Shown one piece after another: positions 1 to 12,235 of a stretch of DNA of 64,000 nucleotides. Made by a program: the position numbers and the translations under genes. Source of the DNA: Watersipora subatra (lineage: Eukaryota; Bryozoa; Gymnolaemata; Cheilostomatida; Watersiporidae). The DNA is taken from assembly GCF_963576615.1 (NCBI RefSeq), contig NC_088708.1:7440001-7504000 (forward strand), written 5' to 3'. Numbering within the stretch: position 1 is the stretch's first letter; the number at the start of each line of letters is the position of its first letter. Below the pieces are notes generated by a model. The model was not told where the DNA came from, made no database searches, and saw only the letters and a list, made by a program, of their open reading frames with translations.

Positions 1-1514
1 TACGCTCGCTCTCTTACATTTTAGTATTATTCATTATAAGTCATAGTGAAAACAAAACCAGAAATAGATTGAATAAATTGAAGTTTAGTTTAATTTAGTA
101 AAATACATACAAAACTTAGCTTTTAGTATGTGTTTAGTAAGATAAACTCCTTTAAATTAAATTAAACATTTATGCTATACGTCTGTCTCGAAGTTAAGAA
201 CTCCCTACTTTACGGACTGCACACTGGATTGAAATGTTACATTTTATGGCAGATAGTAGCCACTAAATACACTAAAGTTACTGTAGGTAATTGTAGTTAC
301 TAAGATTAACATACTGTTGTTACTAATTTTTAATATTTAGGCTGCAATACGTATATAAGATTTGTATGTTTTTTACCAAAAGGTGTTTGCATTAAATAAT
401 TACTATAGGTTTCTATATCCCTCCATAGAAAATTTTCACCCGGACCAACACTAGAATGAATTAAAAGCCTATGGCGGAGATCCACTGTATTGAGATGGTC
501 TTACACTTCCAGATATAAACTAAAGTGAGTGCTGTGGCAGGTTGGAACTTTTAAATAAGAATATGGGCTTCATCGACTCTGCTTATTACACTTTTTCTTC
601 AGAAGGATATACATTTAAATATTGGTGATTAACATAAATAAAAAATGAAACAGAATATTTTAATTAATTAAAGCCTGACAGAAGCAAAAGTTCTTCAAAC
701 TGATAACAAAACTTTACTTGAAATTCATTTTTAATCTTTATCCTGATTCAGTGGTTTTAAAATAAAAATACTCATGCATCTACCAGTGTCTGAGCTAAAT
801 TGATTTATAAAATGCAAACTTTGATTTCATAAATAAACAATAGAAATATAGTGATGGTGGATGTTCTAAGGCAGAGGATGCCTTCTGCTAACGGCAACTC
901 TCTTTTCACTGCAAGCTTTTTACTGCAAAAATTAGCCAGCATACAGCATAGATGCTTGCAATAAGGTATAGACACTAGAAAATAAGTAAGCATATGATGT
1001 GGTCATATAATGTTTGTTTAGGATTTGCTTGGATTTGTTAAAAGCTAGGCAAAACCTTCCTCCAAAGCGAGTAGTTGGGAAATTACTTTTATTGAATAAG
1101 TCTCTTTGGCAACATGAAAATTAACTGCTAAAACAGATTTAAGGCTCTAAAACAGTATATACTATTCATACAGTTATCATCACAACGGAGAAAATAAAAA
1201 CTTCTTTAAAAGCTTTCTTGACTAATGTTGCAATAAACAATATAGTAAACGATACGCCGTTACAGTTTGAAAATTTGTATCAATAAAGGAGTTATCTTTT
1301 CATGGTTTAAAAGTGTAGACAAATCTTTAATGCAAATTAATAAAACCAATCTTTTTGTGACTGCTCTCAATAACTGCAGTTAAAATTTTGTGCAATACCT
1401 TGTAGATGAGTAGTTGCAGTTCAACTTATAAAAATTTTATTTTTATAAAAAGAAAAAATTAGCGTTACAAGCAAACAGCTATTAGTAATCAATTATAGAA
1501 AACCTTAGAAACTA

Positions 1515-1540
1515 GACATACAGTACATGTACTGTATGTC
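1515..1540. repeat. Perfect 26-bp palindrome
   Basis: The sequence reads identically on both strands from GACATACAGT to ACTGTATGTC with no spacer. It could extrude as a cruciform or be a symmetric binding site. No coding sequence surrounds it. Confidence 0.9.
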
Positions 1541-2695
1541 AATGTACATGCCTATAAACCCAGGTTGCCTAATTGCAAAATGCTTGGTATTATGAATTTT
1601 CTTCTCAATTTGAAACAGATTATGACAAGAGCGGACAACTTTTTGCTTTGAGTAAAGGCTCAAACTTTAAAATGTGACATGGCAATTGTAAGGCTTTACA
1701 TTAACAACGAGAAAAAGTCAGATATTAGTATTTAAATTATTGTTAAATGTGTAAAATCTAGTTTAAAAGCTTGCTGCCTTTGAGAGTGTTTTTGCCGCCG
1801 TTTCGTGTGCAGCTACCATGGAGTAGCTGCCTGCACTGTATTACTTGTTAGCAAGAGGCAAAATAAGTTTTGGATAAAGAATATATATTTACTTTACACA
1901 ATTCCAAAGGTTTATATGCATAAGAAAGTCCATAAAAAAGTTGTGCAGAATAAAGCGTTATATAGTTGACAGGAAGTTCAGGTAGGAGTTGTCTGTTCTA
2001 TTGATTTACAATAAAAATTTGAATTGTGCTGCATTAAAAAATCAATATAGATGCCATGCGTGTTGTATGTTTCTTTTTATAAACAAAATATGTGAATGAT
2101 AACACTGAAGGAGGGTGGTTCATATTCTTTTTATTGATCATTTTTAACCTTACATGCTAATTAAACTGATATTCTTTCTGATCTCTGGAACTGAACCAAA
2201 AAAAGCTTATTTAATTTTCTTTCAAGCAACAACTTTCACATTTTTGCAATTTTTGTTTTTATTTTCTGCAATAAAAATGTTTTTGTTTAAGAATCTACAC
2301 TGAATAAACTGAGTTGGAATTGTCAGCATGACCAGAGCAGCTGCCAAAAAAGTTATAACAAAGTGACATCTCGTATTCAAAGAAGACCTTTAACTTATCG
2401 AGTAAGATAAAACATGGTTCTGTTTTAGTTGAAATTCTTCTACAGCAAACAAAACATAAAACCTAAAACAAAGCTGATATTTACTGCCAATCAGGAAGAA
2501 AAAAAGGAAATTATCAATTTAATTGCCATCAGATATAGGCGAAGCCTTCTTTGATTAATATGATTGCTCAAATTCACTGTAGATTCTATTAACTGTTTTG
2601 CCATATCTAGACTATAATTACTTAAATGTCGCAACAACAAACTAAACAATCAGGTCAGACTGGACATCAAATTATCAAATACTGCTGATGTAACT

Positions 2696-2742
2696 ATTTT
2701 ACAAATTATGAATGCACAACGTGCATTCATAATTTGTAAAAT
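2696..2742. repeat. Hairpin with 22-bp perfect arms
   Basis: Arms 2696-2717 and 2721-2742 are exact reverse complements, separated by the 3-base loop AAC. The core GCACAACGTGC recurs about 50 bases downstream, near 2769-2779. It is probably a MITE-like or replication-slippage palindrome. No precursor-like context for a microRNA was recognised. Confidence 0.9.
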
Positions 2743-5194
2743 TAGCTACAATTACAACTTTTAGTTCTGCACAACGTGCAATCATTATAAAACCAATCAG
2801 AAAAAATAAAAAAGATTTCTACAGATCCCTTCTATTCTTAACCGATTATCAAAAGTTTATCAAAAAAGGTTTTAATCAAAAATAGAACCTAATTGGTGAT
2901 CTCAATGCTGAGACACGACTGATCTTGGATCTGTGAAAGTCGTTGATCAGTAAATTGAATTGATAACTGAAAAGGCCATGCGTAGGGTCTGCAGTCGAAT
3001 CTTTCGCAGATCATATGACCAATTTAAACATGGACTCTCTTTTGTATAACACTGATATATATACCTTTGTGATATATACCTCCCGGATCAGCGCTAATCC
3101 AATATGTTCCAACCTTAGCCGCTGTATTGGAGGTCTCTGCTGTTTGTGTACAATGCTTGATGAACCATCATATCATACTTTTAACTATTTGCTGCGTTCT
3201 ATAACAAATCACAGACTAATCTATGTCAGTACATACAGCTTCTCATTGACCAATCAAATGTCTCGGTAACAGTTGGTGCGAGTGTATTTTCAGTATAATT
3301 ATGCTCCTGTAATTGTGTCAGTTGATAAACAGCTTAGGCCATCATGGTATTTTTAGCTATAACAAATACTCGCATATATCAATTTAAAATTAAACGATTA
3401 AATAGTAATCTATTATAATAAAAGTTAGTCTCGGGTGTTTTAAATATTTGCTGCCAATGATGCTGATAGAGTATGGCTATAGAATTACTCTCAACATGTC
3501 TATGAACCAACTTAAACTGAGAAAAAAATTGCTCCATTTTGGCCAGTTTTATTGTATACACTTCCTTTCTGTTTTTCACTTTTTTACTCACAACTAGCAT
3601 TTATTAAAAGATACATTTTATTTCCCAACCACTCAGCCCTAAATAACAGCAGCAGTTATTCCAGTTTTAATCATTTCCATTCCCTTTCGACCTTTTATCA
3701 TCTATTAGTATTATATTGGACATCAGAGGCTGCTATGAACATCTCTGGATGTATGTGAGACATGGCTACCGCAACCATAGAGCTGAATAAGAAGACAGCG
3801 AGGCCCTATAACTCGGCTTACACAGTTACTAGAAAATCAAAAGGCAGAACAGATCTGAGCAGGTGACTGGTTCAACTGGTTTAAGCGTTAAGCATTGTCA
3901 TCCGTTTGTTTCTTTTTCTGTATCTCATGACTCTTTCAAACTCTTATTTTCTCTTCTCCTAACTTCTTCATCTTGTTCTTCTTATCATCCATCGCGACCC
4001 TTTTTAAGCCTTCATACTTGCACAAGGTCGCTGTTCACTCTCTCATCAGCATATTTCGAATACTGACAGCAAATTTGTTACGATTTTTTTGCGCTGTACC
4101 AATTGGCATCGCATCAAACAACTTTGAATACAATATTGGCAAAGCTCAGAAGCAAAAGTAGATAAAAGCATCATTAACATACCCTAATTCTCAACACACA
4201 TATAAAAAATGTGTTTTCTATTAAAGTCTGTGACACCACAGTATTGATATAATGATATTCATTTATTTCATATACTTATAGCATACTCTATACACTTTTC
4301 TTTTTTACTACAAAGTTACATAGCAACATATCAACCCTTTGTCTGGCATGGCTCTGACAAGAATCAATTACCTTGATAAGAATCGATTGTTAGGCATTTT
4401 GAGTATGCTGACTGCTGACTTTATTTTCACTCAGAAAAAGGATCATAGTCAGCGGGTCACTCAGTGTCTGGGTGCCTGTGGCCGATAGACCAATCTTTTG
4501 ATGTTTGAAGAATGTGCTCGTTGTCATTTTAATAAAAAGAAAAAACCTGTTTATGCTTTGCCTTTTTATATGCGTGTTTGGAGTCATTTCCCCTGTGCCA
4601 TTCAGTGTCATCTATTACAATAAGTTTTATCGTCATGATCGGCAAACAGTGCGCTGCCCTTTTCCATTCTGTTTTATACTCTGGTTTGTTTTTACAATAA
4701 TAAGTTGAAAATGCTGACAAGGTTGTGTTGCACCAATTTCAATTTCTTTCTCGTTTGAAACAGGAAATAAAAAATTACATTATTGCTAAGCGGTTCATTC
4801 AGTGCATATTATTATTGGCAGCGTGTAAATGAAGAGCAATTTGCTAGAGCATGAAAAGTAATTGCTTTAGAGATTTTAAATGTTTCATTGATCAGTTACG
4901 TCGAGATTAGCAGGATATGCTGTACATTATAGAAATGATGCTCGAACAAGTAGTTCTATACATAAAAATTGCACAACAGAACACTTTGCAAGTAAAACAT
5001 AAATATTTAAAAATAATTCCATACATCAATACAATTTTACAGCATTTGCTAAAGTGTGCAATACAGTTAGCTAGTCAAAGAGTGAACAACTCCTTTAAAT
5101 AAAATTTAAAATATGTATGTTCCTAAACACAAAATATTATAACAGTAACTGCAAATGTAGCTGGCGAACAGACCTATAGTGTAACTTTATAATA

Positions 5195-5330
5195 ACATAT
5201 ATATATATATATAAATACATATAGTATATGTATTTATATATATACAAATATATATATATAAATATATATATAAATATATATATAAAGATATATATAAATA
5301 TATATATATAAATATATATAATATATATAA
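5195..5330. repeat. TA-rich microsatellite
   Basis: Imperfect runs of TATA with interspersed AAA, about 136 bp. A 75-residue Tyr/Ile-rich open frame on the - strand is a by-product of this repeat and not a gene. Confidence 0.9.
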
Positions 5331-6664
5331 CTAGAAATTCCACTGTCATACCGCCCACGACCAAAGTGATAATGGAAAAAAGAAAGGTTACTGTTGATTG
5401 TTGAAAAAGTAGTTCTCAGCAGGAATTGACAGAGTATAGTGTAAATGAGACTTGTTTGAAATAGAAATTGAAATATAAATGTTTTAGAAACAGCTTGAAA
5501 AGCTTGGTTTAATACAATAATAAATCACACCTAATCACACAAAAAATCACACCTAATCTACTACTATCTCAAACCTGTTTTACAACAATAAAAAAAATTA
5601 ATTTAATCTGTAGGCCTAACTTACTGTAATGTATGTATTTTAACAACAACGATAAGGAAATATGTTTATTATAACTCTGAAATGCAAAAGTAGAAGTAAA
5701 ATGGCAAGCTACTGTGTACTATACACAGTTTGAAAGTTGGTTGAGTTGAATGTAGAATGGTATTGATAGCGATCTTTAACAGAAAGCAAGTATGAGCATT
5801 CACGTGTCTGAAACTGCAACAAAATAAAAAATGTTTTTGTCATAGAGGGGCGTTGTAGTTTTGCCCTAGCTTGTACATAAGTTGTAAAGAATTTCGGCTA
5901 ATGTTTTAAATAATGAAACCTTCGGTGATTGGACAAAAAAACATAGGCTGATAAACTGTGTACCACAATTTCGTACCTGTAATTCGGTCTACACCTCAAA
6001 CGGTCTACGTTTATTACAGAAACCTTCGAATAAATTCGATTACAAGTAAACTGCCATAGACTGGTGAAATGAAAATGGTTTTTACGTTAAATGCGCAGTG
6101 CTAAACAGTTCTACTATCTGTCGCACGGCTTTATTGGCGTATGGTAGGCCGGTCTTAACTTTTATTAAACCAAGCTTTTCAAGCGTTTTGTGGTGATTTT
6201 CGTCCAAATTAATCTGTCTATTTGTGTATAATCCGATCAGATGGGTAAGTTTTAAGAAAATGCCGACGGTTTACAAAGACTTGATAACATGTTTAAATAG
6301 GCTTAAATGTGTTTTGTATCGTTATTATACTTTAACGACTCTACAAAACGATGGTTAAATTTGTTGATGAGATTTCAAAGCAAGGGTTCGTCTCATTGTT
6401 GATGAATAATTTTCGTAAGTTGTGTGCACATGCATTTATCATAAAAACTCTCAAACTTCGCTCCGCTCGTTTGGTCGTGGGAATATATAGAGCCGATATA
6501 CATACATATAAATATATTTATACATATACATATTCTGATGAAGAAGAAAAAGGTTGCAGTTCACTAGAAGAGAGTGCTCAACATTAAAATAGGGCATTTA
6601 TATAAAATATATCAAGAACTGAAAACTTTTAAAACTGTTTACTACTTAAAGTTTCATGGTTGTT

Positions 6665-6721
6665 ACCATTCATCAGGTAAAACTAAAAAAAAGATTTTTT
6701 TAGTTTTACCTGATGAATGGT
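6665..6721. repeat. Hairpin with 27-bp perfect arms
   Basis: Arms 6665-6691 and 6695-6721 are exact reverse complements around the 3-base loop AGA. Each arm begins ACCATTCATCAGG and ends in a poly-A or poly-T tract at the loop. It is followed directly by a TA microsatellite and, 130 bp on, by a LINE fragment, so it may be part of a mobile-element junction. Confidence 0.92.
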
Positions 6722-6849
6722 ATATATATATATATATACCCCAGAATAAAGTGACCCCAGAATAAAACATCAATCTGGAATAAAGATAAGTAAAATTAAC
6801 CTATTCCACACTCTAGTTATATATATATATATATATATCAAATATAATC

Positions 6850-7570
6850 ATATATAAAATCTATCGCACTAGAGACGATCCTAGATGCAAACTGTGCAAA
6901 GATGCACCTGAGACCATCCAACACATCATCAGTGGATGCAAGCAGCTAGCAGGAAATGCATACACTGAGCGGCATAATCATGTCCCAGGTGTTGTGTATC
7001 GAAGTCTATGTGATGAGTATGGCCTTAATAAACCACAACACTGGTGGGAAGCTCCTGGTAAGGTCAATGAAAATGACCGCGCTAAGATCCTCTGGGACTT
7101 CTATATCCGAACTGACAAGCATGTCTTAGCAAACCAACCAGATATAGTGGTGGTAGACAAGGAGAACAAGAGGGCTTCTATCATAGATATAGCAGTACCC
7201 AATGACTACAATATAGCCAGCAAAGAAAATGAAAATGTAGAGAAATATATCCCTCTTGGAGAAGAGATGAAAAATGCTGGAATGTAAGAACAACTGTAAT
7301 CATTGGGACACTGGGTTATTGGGACATTGGGATGCAGGTGTTATTGCGCCCAGTAGTCATTGGGACACTGGGCGCAATAACACCGGCGCATAAAATGTGG
7401 CTTGCCCAAATACCAACAGCAATCAACTCAGGTGAGTTGCAGAAAAGTGCGCTATTGGGAACAGCTAAGATCTTGAGGCGAGTGCTCAAACTCTCAGGTC
7501 TCTGGTCTGGTAGAAGACCCGAGTTAGAGCAGAAATTACCACCCATACGGGGTATCCGGGGTGAGGAAAC
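6850..7570 (+). mobile_element. Decayed 3' fragment of a LINE with restriction-like endonuclease
   Basis: The frame from about 6865 to 7287 encodes a zinc-knuckle-like motif, CX2CX7HX4C (CKLCKD...HIISGC), followed by a PD-(D/E)XK-like segment (PDIVVVDKE with IDIAVP). This arrangement is typical of the C-terminal endonuclease of R2-type non-LTR retrotransposons. After a stop at 7287 the similarity continues in another frame (about 7300-7590) with the familiar tail that includes LGAITP, KSALLGTAKILRR and LKLSGLW. The reverse transcriptase is absent, so the copy is 5'-truncated and frameshifted. A TA microsatellite flanks its left edge. Family recognition is from memory of similar LINE tails; the exact clade is not assigned. 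Confidence 0.8.
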
Positions 7571-7609
7571 AATGTTTTTTATATATACTAGTAGCTTATA
7601 TATTTAGTA

Positions 7610-8989
7610 ACTAAAAGCAGGTGCAAAAGCATATAAAACGATAACTCTAGACTAAAAACCTAAAAGATAATTAGTAGAGTATGGAATAATGGAAAAAATA
7701 TTAGGAAGAAAATTAATTTTCTGTAAAAGCACTACAAATCTGTTTCGTGCGGTGTACTCCTCAGGAGCGGTTTGACTAAAATCAAACCACTCCTAAGAAG
7801 CCTGCGCCTATATGCATATATATGTATGCATATATAGGCATATATATATAGGGTATAATATCTATCTGGATATGTATAAATCCAGTAAAATACCACCTAA
7901 CCATAAATACCCATAGTTCTTGGTAAGTATAGCATTCCATGAAAAAATCACCATTCTTTGTTCCCAGGATTTACTTTGAAAGGATGAAAAAATTACCAAT
8001 GAACCAAATTAGCGCTTCATTTTTTGTTTCTCATTTAATCTTGTTGCTAGAAAAAACTACATTTGGCGCATGCCAAATAGTTTTTGTTACTTAAGGTACA
8101 CTTGAGGAGTAATAGCCTAACGTTCTTAATACCCCTCTCAAGTACGGCTGATGGTAGTAGCATTTACAGTCGAAAATTAAAGTTGAACAGGACATCTGTC
8201 ATGAGATGATGTGGCAATAATAAAATGTCTAATATTCTCAAGTAATCCAAGACTTTCCTGGATTACTGCAATCTCACCCCTTGAGGGCAGAGCTGAGGTG
8301 AAAAGTACCCTCGAAGAAATCCTCATTTATTGGCCAGCTGGCAGATTTTATGTTAGTGTCAGTGTCCAGCTTACACACTTATAATTAATTCATTCTGTAA
8401 AAAAGAGCAGGCGTAGCTGAAGCGGGAAAGAAAGAAAATATGTTTTTTATACCCTTTCAGATTAAAAACAGTCACTTTTTGTCCCATAGGTGTCTCTATT
8501 ACCTATAACCCTTCTTATTAGAGAGAATGTAATTTGTTAGCAATTTTCAGCAAAACCTTTTTATCTTTTCTGCCGCTGTCACGAATGCTGCTGAGATTCA
8601 CTAACCAATTGGTCTAATAATCACGTATAGCACTGGCGCAATGGATTCGCACTGCAAACAACCGGTCAACTCCGGCAAGAGGCTCTCACAGAACAATAGG
8701 ATAACCGATGTGCTTCCAGTTTTCTAGACCCGAGCTAAGCATGATTAAGGTGGATGAAACAGATAGATCCGCATAAATGTCGATGGTTTGTGCTGAGCAG
8801 CCTTCTTCTGGCATTAGTGACACATCACCTAGGCAACCGAGGTATGATGTGCCAGATTCAGAAAGTCAGGGGATTTTCCTGTTAGCACTGCTAGACCAAC
8901 AGGCATACTAGGCTTTGGAGCTAGTAGCCTGCTTGATCAATGAGGCAAATCATTTGGGCTCGCTTACTGGTAACGGCTAGAAGAGAGAG
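7610..8989. other. Non-coding stretch and putative 5' region of Hox4
   Basis: No coding sequence recognised. It holds short palindromic TA-rich segments (about 7800-7850) and an imperfect hairpin near 7763-7796 built on AGGAGCGGTTTGA. The last few hundred bases before 8990 probably contain the Hox4 promoter or 5' UTR, but no clear TATA box or transcription start could be fixed by eye. Confidence 0.4.
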
Positions 8990-9150
8990 ATGAGTGCCTT
9001 TGTGGTAGGCCAGTGCTATACTCCCGGTGATGGCGTTATAGACTATAGTAACTATACTAATGGAGAAACCACGGCAGCTGAAGAGTTCTACCGACAGCAT
9101 CAGGCGTTTGACAGCAGCTATCTCGGGGCAGGTGGAGATGCAGAGGCCAG
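8990..9150 (+). CDS. Hox4: Hox4 coding exon 1
   Basis: It encodes the first 53 residues plus two bases of a split Arg codon. It begins MSAF, loosely like the conserved MSSF start of Hox4 proteins, and is rich in Tyr, Gly and Ala. Donor GTATGC follows at 9151, phase 2. Without splicing the frame stops at 9178. Confidence 0.8.
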
Positions 9151-11387
9151 GTATGCTGAGCTCTGCGAAACACATTAGTCATGCGTAATTAACGCTACAT
9201 TATAATCTATGGTTGTTCGAGCCATGGGTACCTAGCAAGCTGGAACACTGCATGCTGTGTAATATACCTCAGAATGTTCCAGTATCACTATATAGAAGCC
9301 TTTTTTCTACAGTTCTTCAGCAAAAGAGAGGTTAATGGGGTGTTTGACCATACCCAGCAAAAGGGTTTTCTGTGTAACAGTGTGCATAATTGAAATCCCA
9401 AAAGTTTGAAATCAAAAATGCAGTATAGGGGATTACCTCCATTAAGTTCTAGTAATCCAGTTATTGGGAGTTATGACTCCTTGTCAGTTAAGGATGAGTC
9501 ACTACTAATTCTCCAACTATGATTCTGTCAGCAATTAATAAAAGTGAAGCAAGCAGCACTTGATGACTGGTCTCAGCACGCATTTTTTAGCAATACATAT
9601 ATAGGGTAAAGTAACTCCTTTTTTAGGTATGACACCCAGAGAGATGCTGGCAGTATTACTGCCAATTATCCTATACATGGTCTACGAATGGACTACAGCA
9701 TGCCCACTACTGCCATGACTACCCCAATGTCAACAGCCATGCCTTACAGCCCTGCAGTACCCTCTGATGCCACTAGCACTGCTCCTGTTGAGCAACCGGT
9801 AACTACGTCTCCCTCCGGCGAGCAAGAGCCACACGTAGCGTCTGTACAGATATACCCGTGGATGAAAAAACTGCATATGAGTTGTAAGTATGGTCAGTGA
9901 GTTGACTCTAGGAGGGTATTGGGGCATTTGAGAGAGCGTAATGCTCAGCTCCTGTTATGACGAAACTAGGTAGAACAAGGTAGTGGTTGGGTTTAGTTAC
10001 CTCGAATATATCTGTTTAAACCCAAAACAAATACACTACGTTTCCATGACTCAGGTAATCCACAAGTCTGTGTCATTCGTGAGATGGAAATGACAAAAAT
10101 CCGCTAGTCAAGTGAGTTTTATTACTCATAAATTTTGTTTATATGTTTCATGCTTGCAAAAGATGAAAACCGCACTTGCGAATGAGGTGCTAGAAATTGC
10201 CACGCAAGCTATTCCATTTTAAACATTTTCCACACTTCAATCGTTTTTATTTCAATTTATGAATTTCTGAGAATTTTGCCATTTCAAGTGAGACATAAAT
10301 CCACCGCCACGATCTTTGTTGTAGAATTCTGTTCTTTTTTAACAAAACCCGTGTTAATCTGCAGCATGCGAAATGTCCATTGAAAAGCTTATTACGCTGT
10401 AACTCAATGTGTGCACAACTCCAAATACGCACCAACCCCACAATGGAAACAGTGATATATAGTATCACAGATACTATATATCATGTGATACTGAAGTTAA
10501 ATGGGCCTGTGATTTGTAATAAATGGGCAATGTATTTGATTGGGTCTGTGATACAACATATCACAGATACATAGTATCACAGGCTGCATTTAAATAAGCT
10601 ATTTGTACTTCTTCTAGCAAAGAGCATCGCAACAAATAGACCCGCTAGAGATGATCATGTGTATTGCATAAGGCCGTAATGATAGCCAGAGGTGGGACCC
10701 CTGTGGTGGGTTTGACACATCACATGTTTCAGTTACCAGCATTCATAACCAACTCGCAAACATGTATTACTGCGTAGCAAAGCATGTCACTCAAGTATTT
10801 AGTGTCACTCGGCTACATAATTTTGTATTTTTTACCTCGCATTTCTGTATGATGGTTCTACTCTGTTTATGCTCGCTGAGCAATCATTTATAACTTGTAG
10901 CTAGCGGGCTTTTACAGTACCGACGACCATGTTCAGTACGACCATGTTTAGTACGACCATGTTTAGTATGACCATGTTTAGTACGACCATGTTTAGTACA
11001 GTTAAATTTGCACTCCGATTGAACAGTGAGCAAGCAGAGGGAAGCCATCTGATTATTTAGTGGTGTGTTAACCAAGCGTGCTTGCTTTGATTTTTTGCAG
11101 CGAACAGTGTTGATGGCCTTGACCCTAAACGCGCTCGAACAGCTTACACGAGACATCAAATTTTGGAACTAGAAAAAGAGTTTCATTACAACAGATATTT
11201 AACGCGTCGACGACGTATAGAAATTGCTCACACTCTAGATCTATCAGAAAGACAAATAAAAATCTGGTTTCAAAATCGACGAATGAAATGGAAGAAAGAG
11301 CATCGATTGCCAAATACGAAAGGAAGGATCCCGGAGGTCAAATCTCAGGAGTCTCCTTCAGACAAGAGCCTCGACGGAGAGGACTAG
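8990..11387 (+). CDS. Hox4: Hox4 / Deformed homeodomain transcription factor (3 coding exons)
   Basis: Nuclear DNA-binding patterning factor of the Hox4 (Deformed) group. Coding exons are 8990-9150, 9627-9883 and 11101-11387, joined across phase-2 and phase-1 introns with GT/AG ends, giving about 234 residues. The ATG at 8990 is the first after an in-frame TAG at 8978. A hexapeptide, IYPWMKKLH, lies near residues 129-137 and would recruit the PBC/Extradenticle cofactor. The homeodomain spans about residues 148-207, with [18 protein letters not shown] and the recognition helix [19 protein letters not shown] directly after the homeodomain is a Hox4 hallmark. The protein is short for the group and residue 39 of the homeodomain is Asp, where most Hox4 proteins that I recall have Cys. 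A poly-A signal AATAAA lies at 11679-11684. Hox5 is the closest alternative, but the HYN motif and post-homeodomain tail favour Hox4. Confidence 0.93.
9627..9883 (+). CDS. Hox4: Hox4 coding exon 2 (hexapeptide exon)
   Basis: The acceptor is a T-rich tract ending TTTTAG at 9626, and the first base completes the split Arg codon. It encodes a Pro/Thr/Ser/Ala-rich linker and the YPWM hexapeptide (9853-9864). Donor GTAAGTATGG begins at 9884, phase 1. Confidence 0.88.
10454..10585. repeat. Hairpin and repeated ATCACAG palindromes in Hox4 intron 2
   Basis: A perfect hairpin, 13-bp arms around the loop ACA, spans 10454-10482 (GATATATAGTATC and its complement). About 70 bases on, the sequence carries CTGTGATAC ... 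GTATCACAG and further ATCACAG copies. The whole block lies in the 1.2-kb Hox4 intron 2. Confidence 0.8.
10924..10998. repeat. 15-bp tandem repeat, 5 copies
   Basis: Unit GACCATGTTTAGTAC with single-base variants, in Hox4 intron 2, about 100 bp upstream of the homeobox exon. Confidence 0.9.
11101..11387 (+). CDS. Hox4: Hox4 coding exon 3 (homeobox exon)
   Basis: Acceptor TTTTTTGCAG ends at 11100, and CG completes a split Ser codon. The exon holds the entire, uninterrupted homeobox and a short Ser/Asp/Glu-rich tail, ending at TAG (11385-11387). Confidence 0.95.
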
Positions 11388-11994
11388 TGAGGGACCCCGG
11401 GTAGCTCTAGTTGAATAGATGTACTCAGTGCATTGAGGCTACCAGTTGCACAATACAATGGATCTCATGGTAACAAGTTGAACACTGACAACTCAGCCAA
11501 TCATGTGACTGATTGAAAGCTGATCACTTCAAACCAGGCATCGAAATTCCAAACGGTAATCTTGAAAAAAGATATTTCTGCTTTTATCTCATGGTATTTG
11601 ATAGCATGGGAAATTTGTTGTACAGGTACATACATATCTGTGTAAATAGCACATAATCATATATATATTCTATTAAAAATAAAACTACTCATTTAACGTA
11701 AATAGTTATCGTATATATAGAATAATACTGTAGTACATCAGGTCAAGGAGGAAACGCTTTTGTGTGAATCGTGGTTCAGCATCTTAACTCGACATGATGT
11801 ACTGTAGATGAGTCATCTCAGATCTTATGTTTTATAGTTAGTAGCTATATATAGACTACCTCCATTTTATCGCACTACATTGTATTGCACTACTCCATTC
11901 CATTGCATCACACTACATTTTTGCACTACTTTATTGTATCGCATCTCATTATTTTTATTGCAATGCAGTACTAATACTGTGAAGTTCTACACTT

Positions 11995-12235
11995 ATTGCA
12001 CTTGGCACTTTTATTGCATTTGGCACTATTATCGTTGCAGCTGGCACTATTATTGCATTTGGCACTCTTTTTGCAGTTGGTACTATTATTGCAGTTGGCA
12101 CTATTATTGCATTTGGTACTTTTTTTGCAGTTGGTACTATTATTGCAGTTGGCACTATTATTGCATTTGGCACTCTTTTTGCAGTTGGTATTATTATTGC
12201 AGTTGGCACTATTATTGCATTTGGCATTTTTGTTG
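11995..12235. repeat. 18-bp tandem repeat array
   Basis: About 13 copies of a unit like TTGGCACTATTATTGCAG, with variants in which CTTTTT replaces ATTATT. Because 18 is a multiple of three, open frames run through on both strands; these are not genes. Confidence 0.88.

Larger units (their letters stand above)
1..6664. other. AT-rich non-coding region upstream of Hox4
   Basis: No recognisable protein-coding exon, tRNA or rRNA is seen in this stretch. Short open frames occur but have no family resemblance and lie in low-complexity AT-rich DNA. It contains a perfect 26-bp palindrome (1515-1540), a 22-bp-arm hairpin (2696-2742) and a TA-rich microsatellite (5195-5330), listed separately. In conserved clusters the Hox4-Hox5 interval, which this region would belong to, usually carries mir-10; I did not find its mature sequence here. 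Confidence 0.6.

Noticed and set aside
1390-1415. TACCTTGTAGATGAG, resembling the 5' part of mature mir-10, expected between Hox4 and Hox5
   Set aside because: The seed differs from ACCCTGTA, the 3' half does not match and no convincing precursor stem was found around it.
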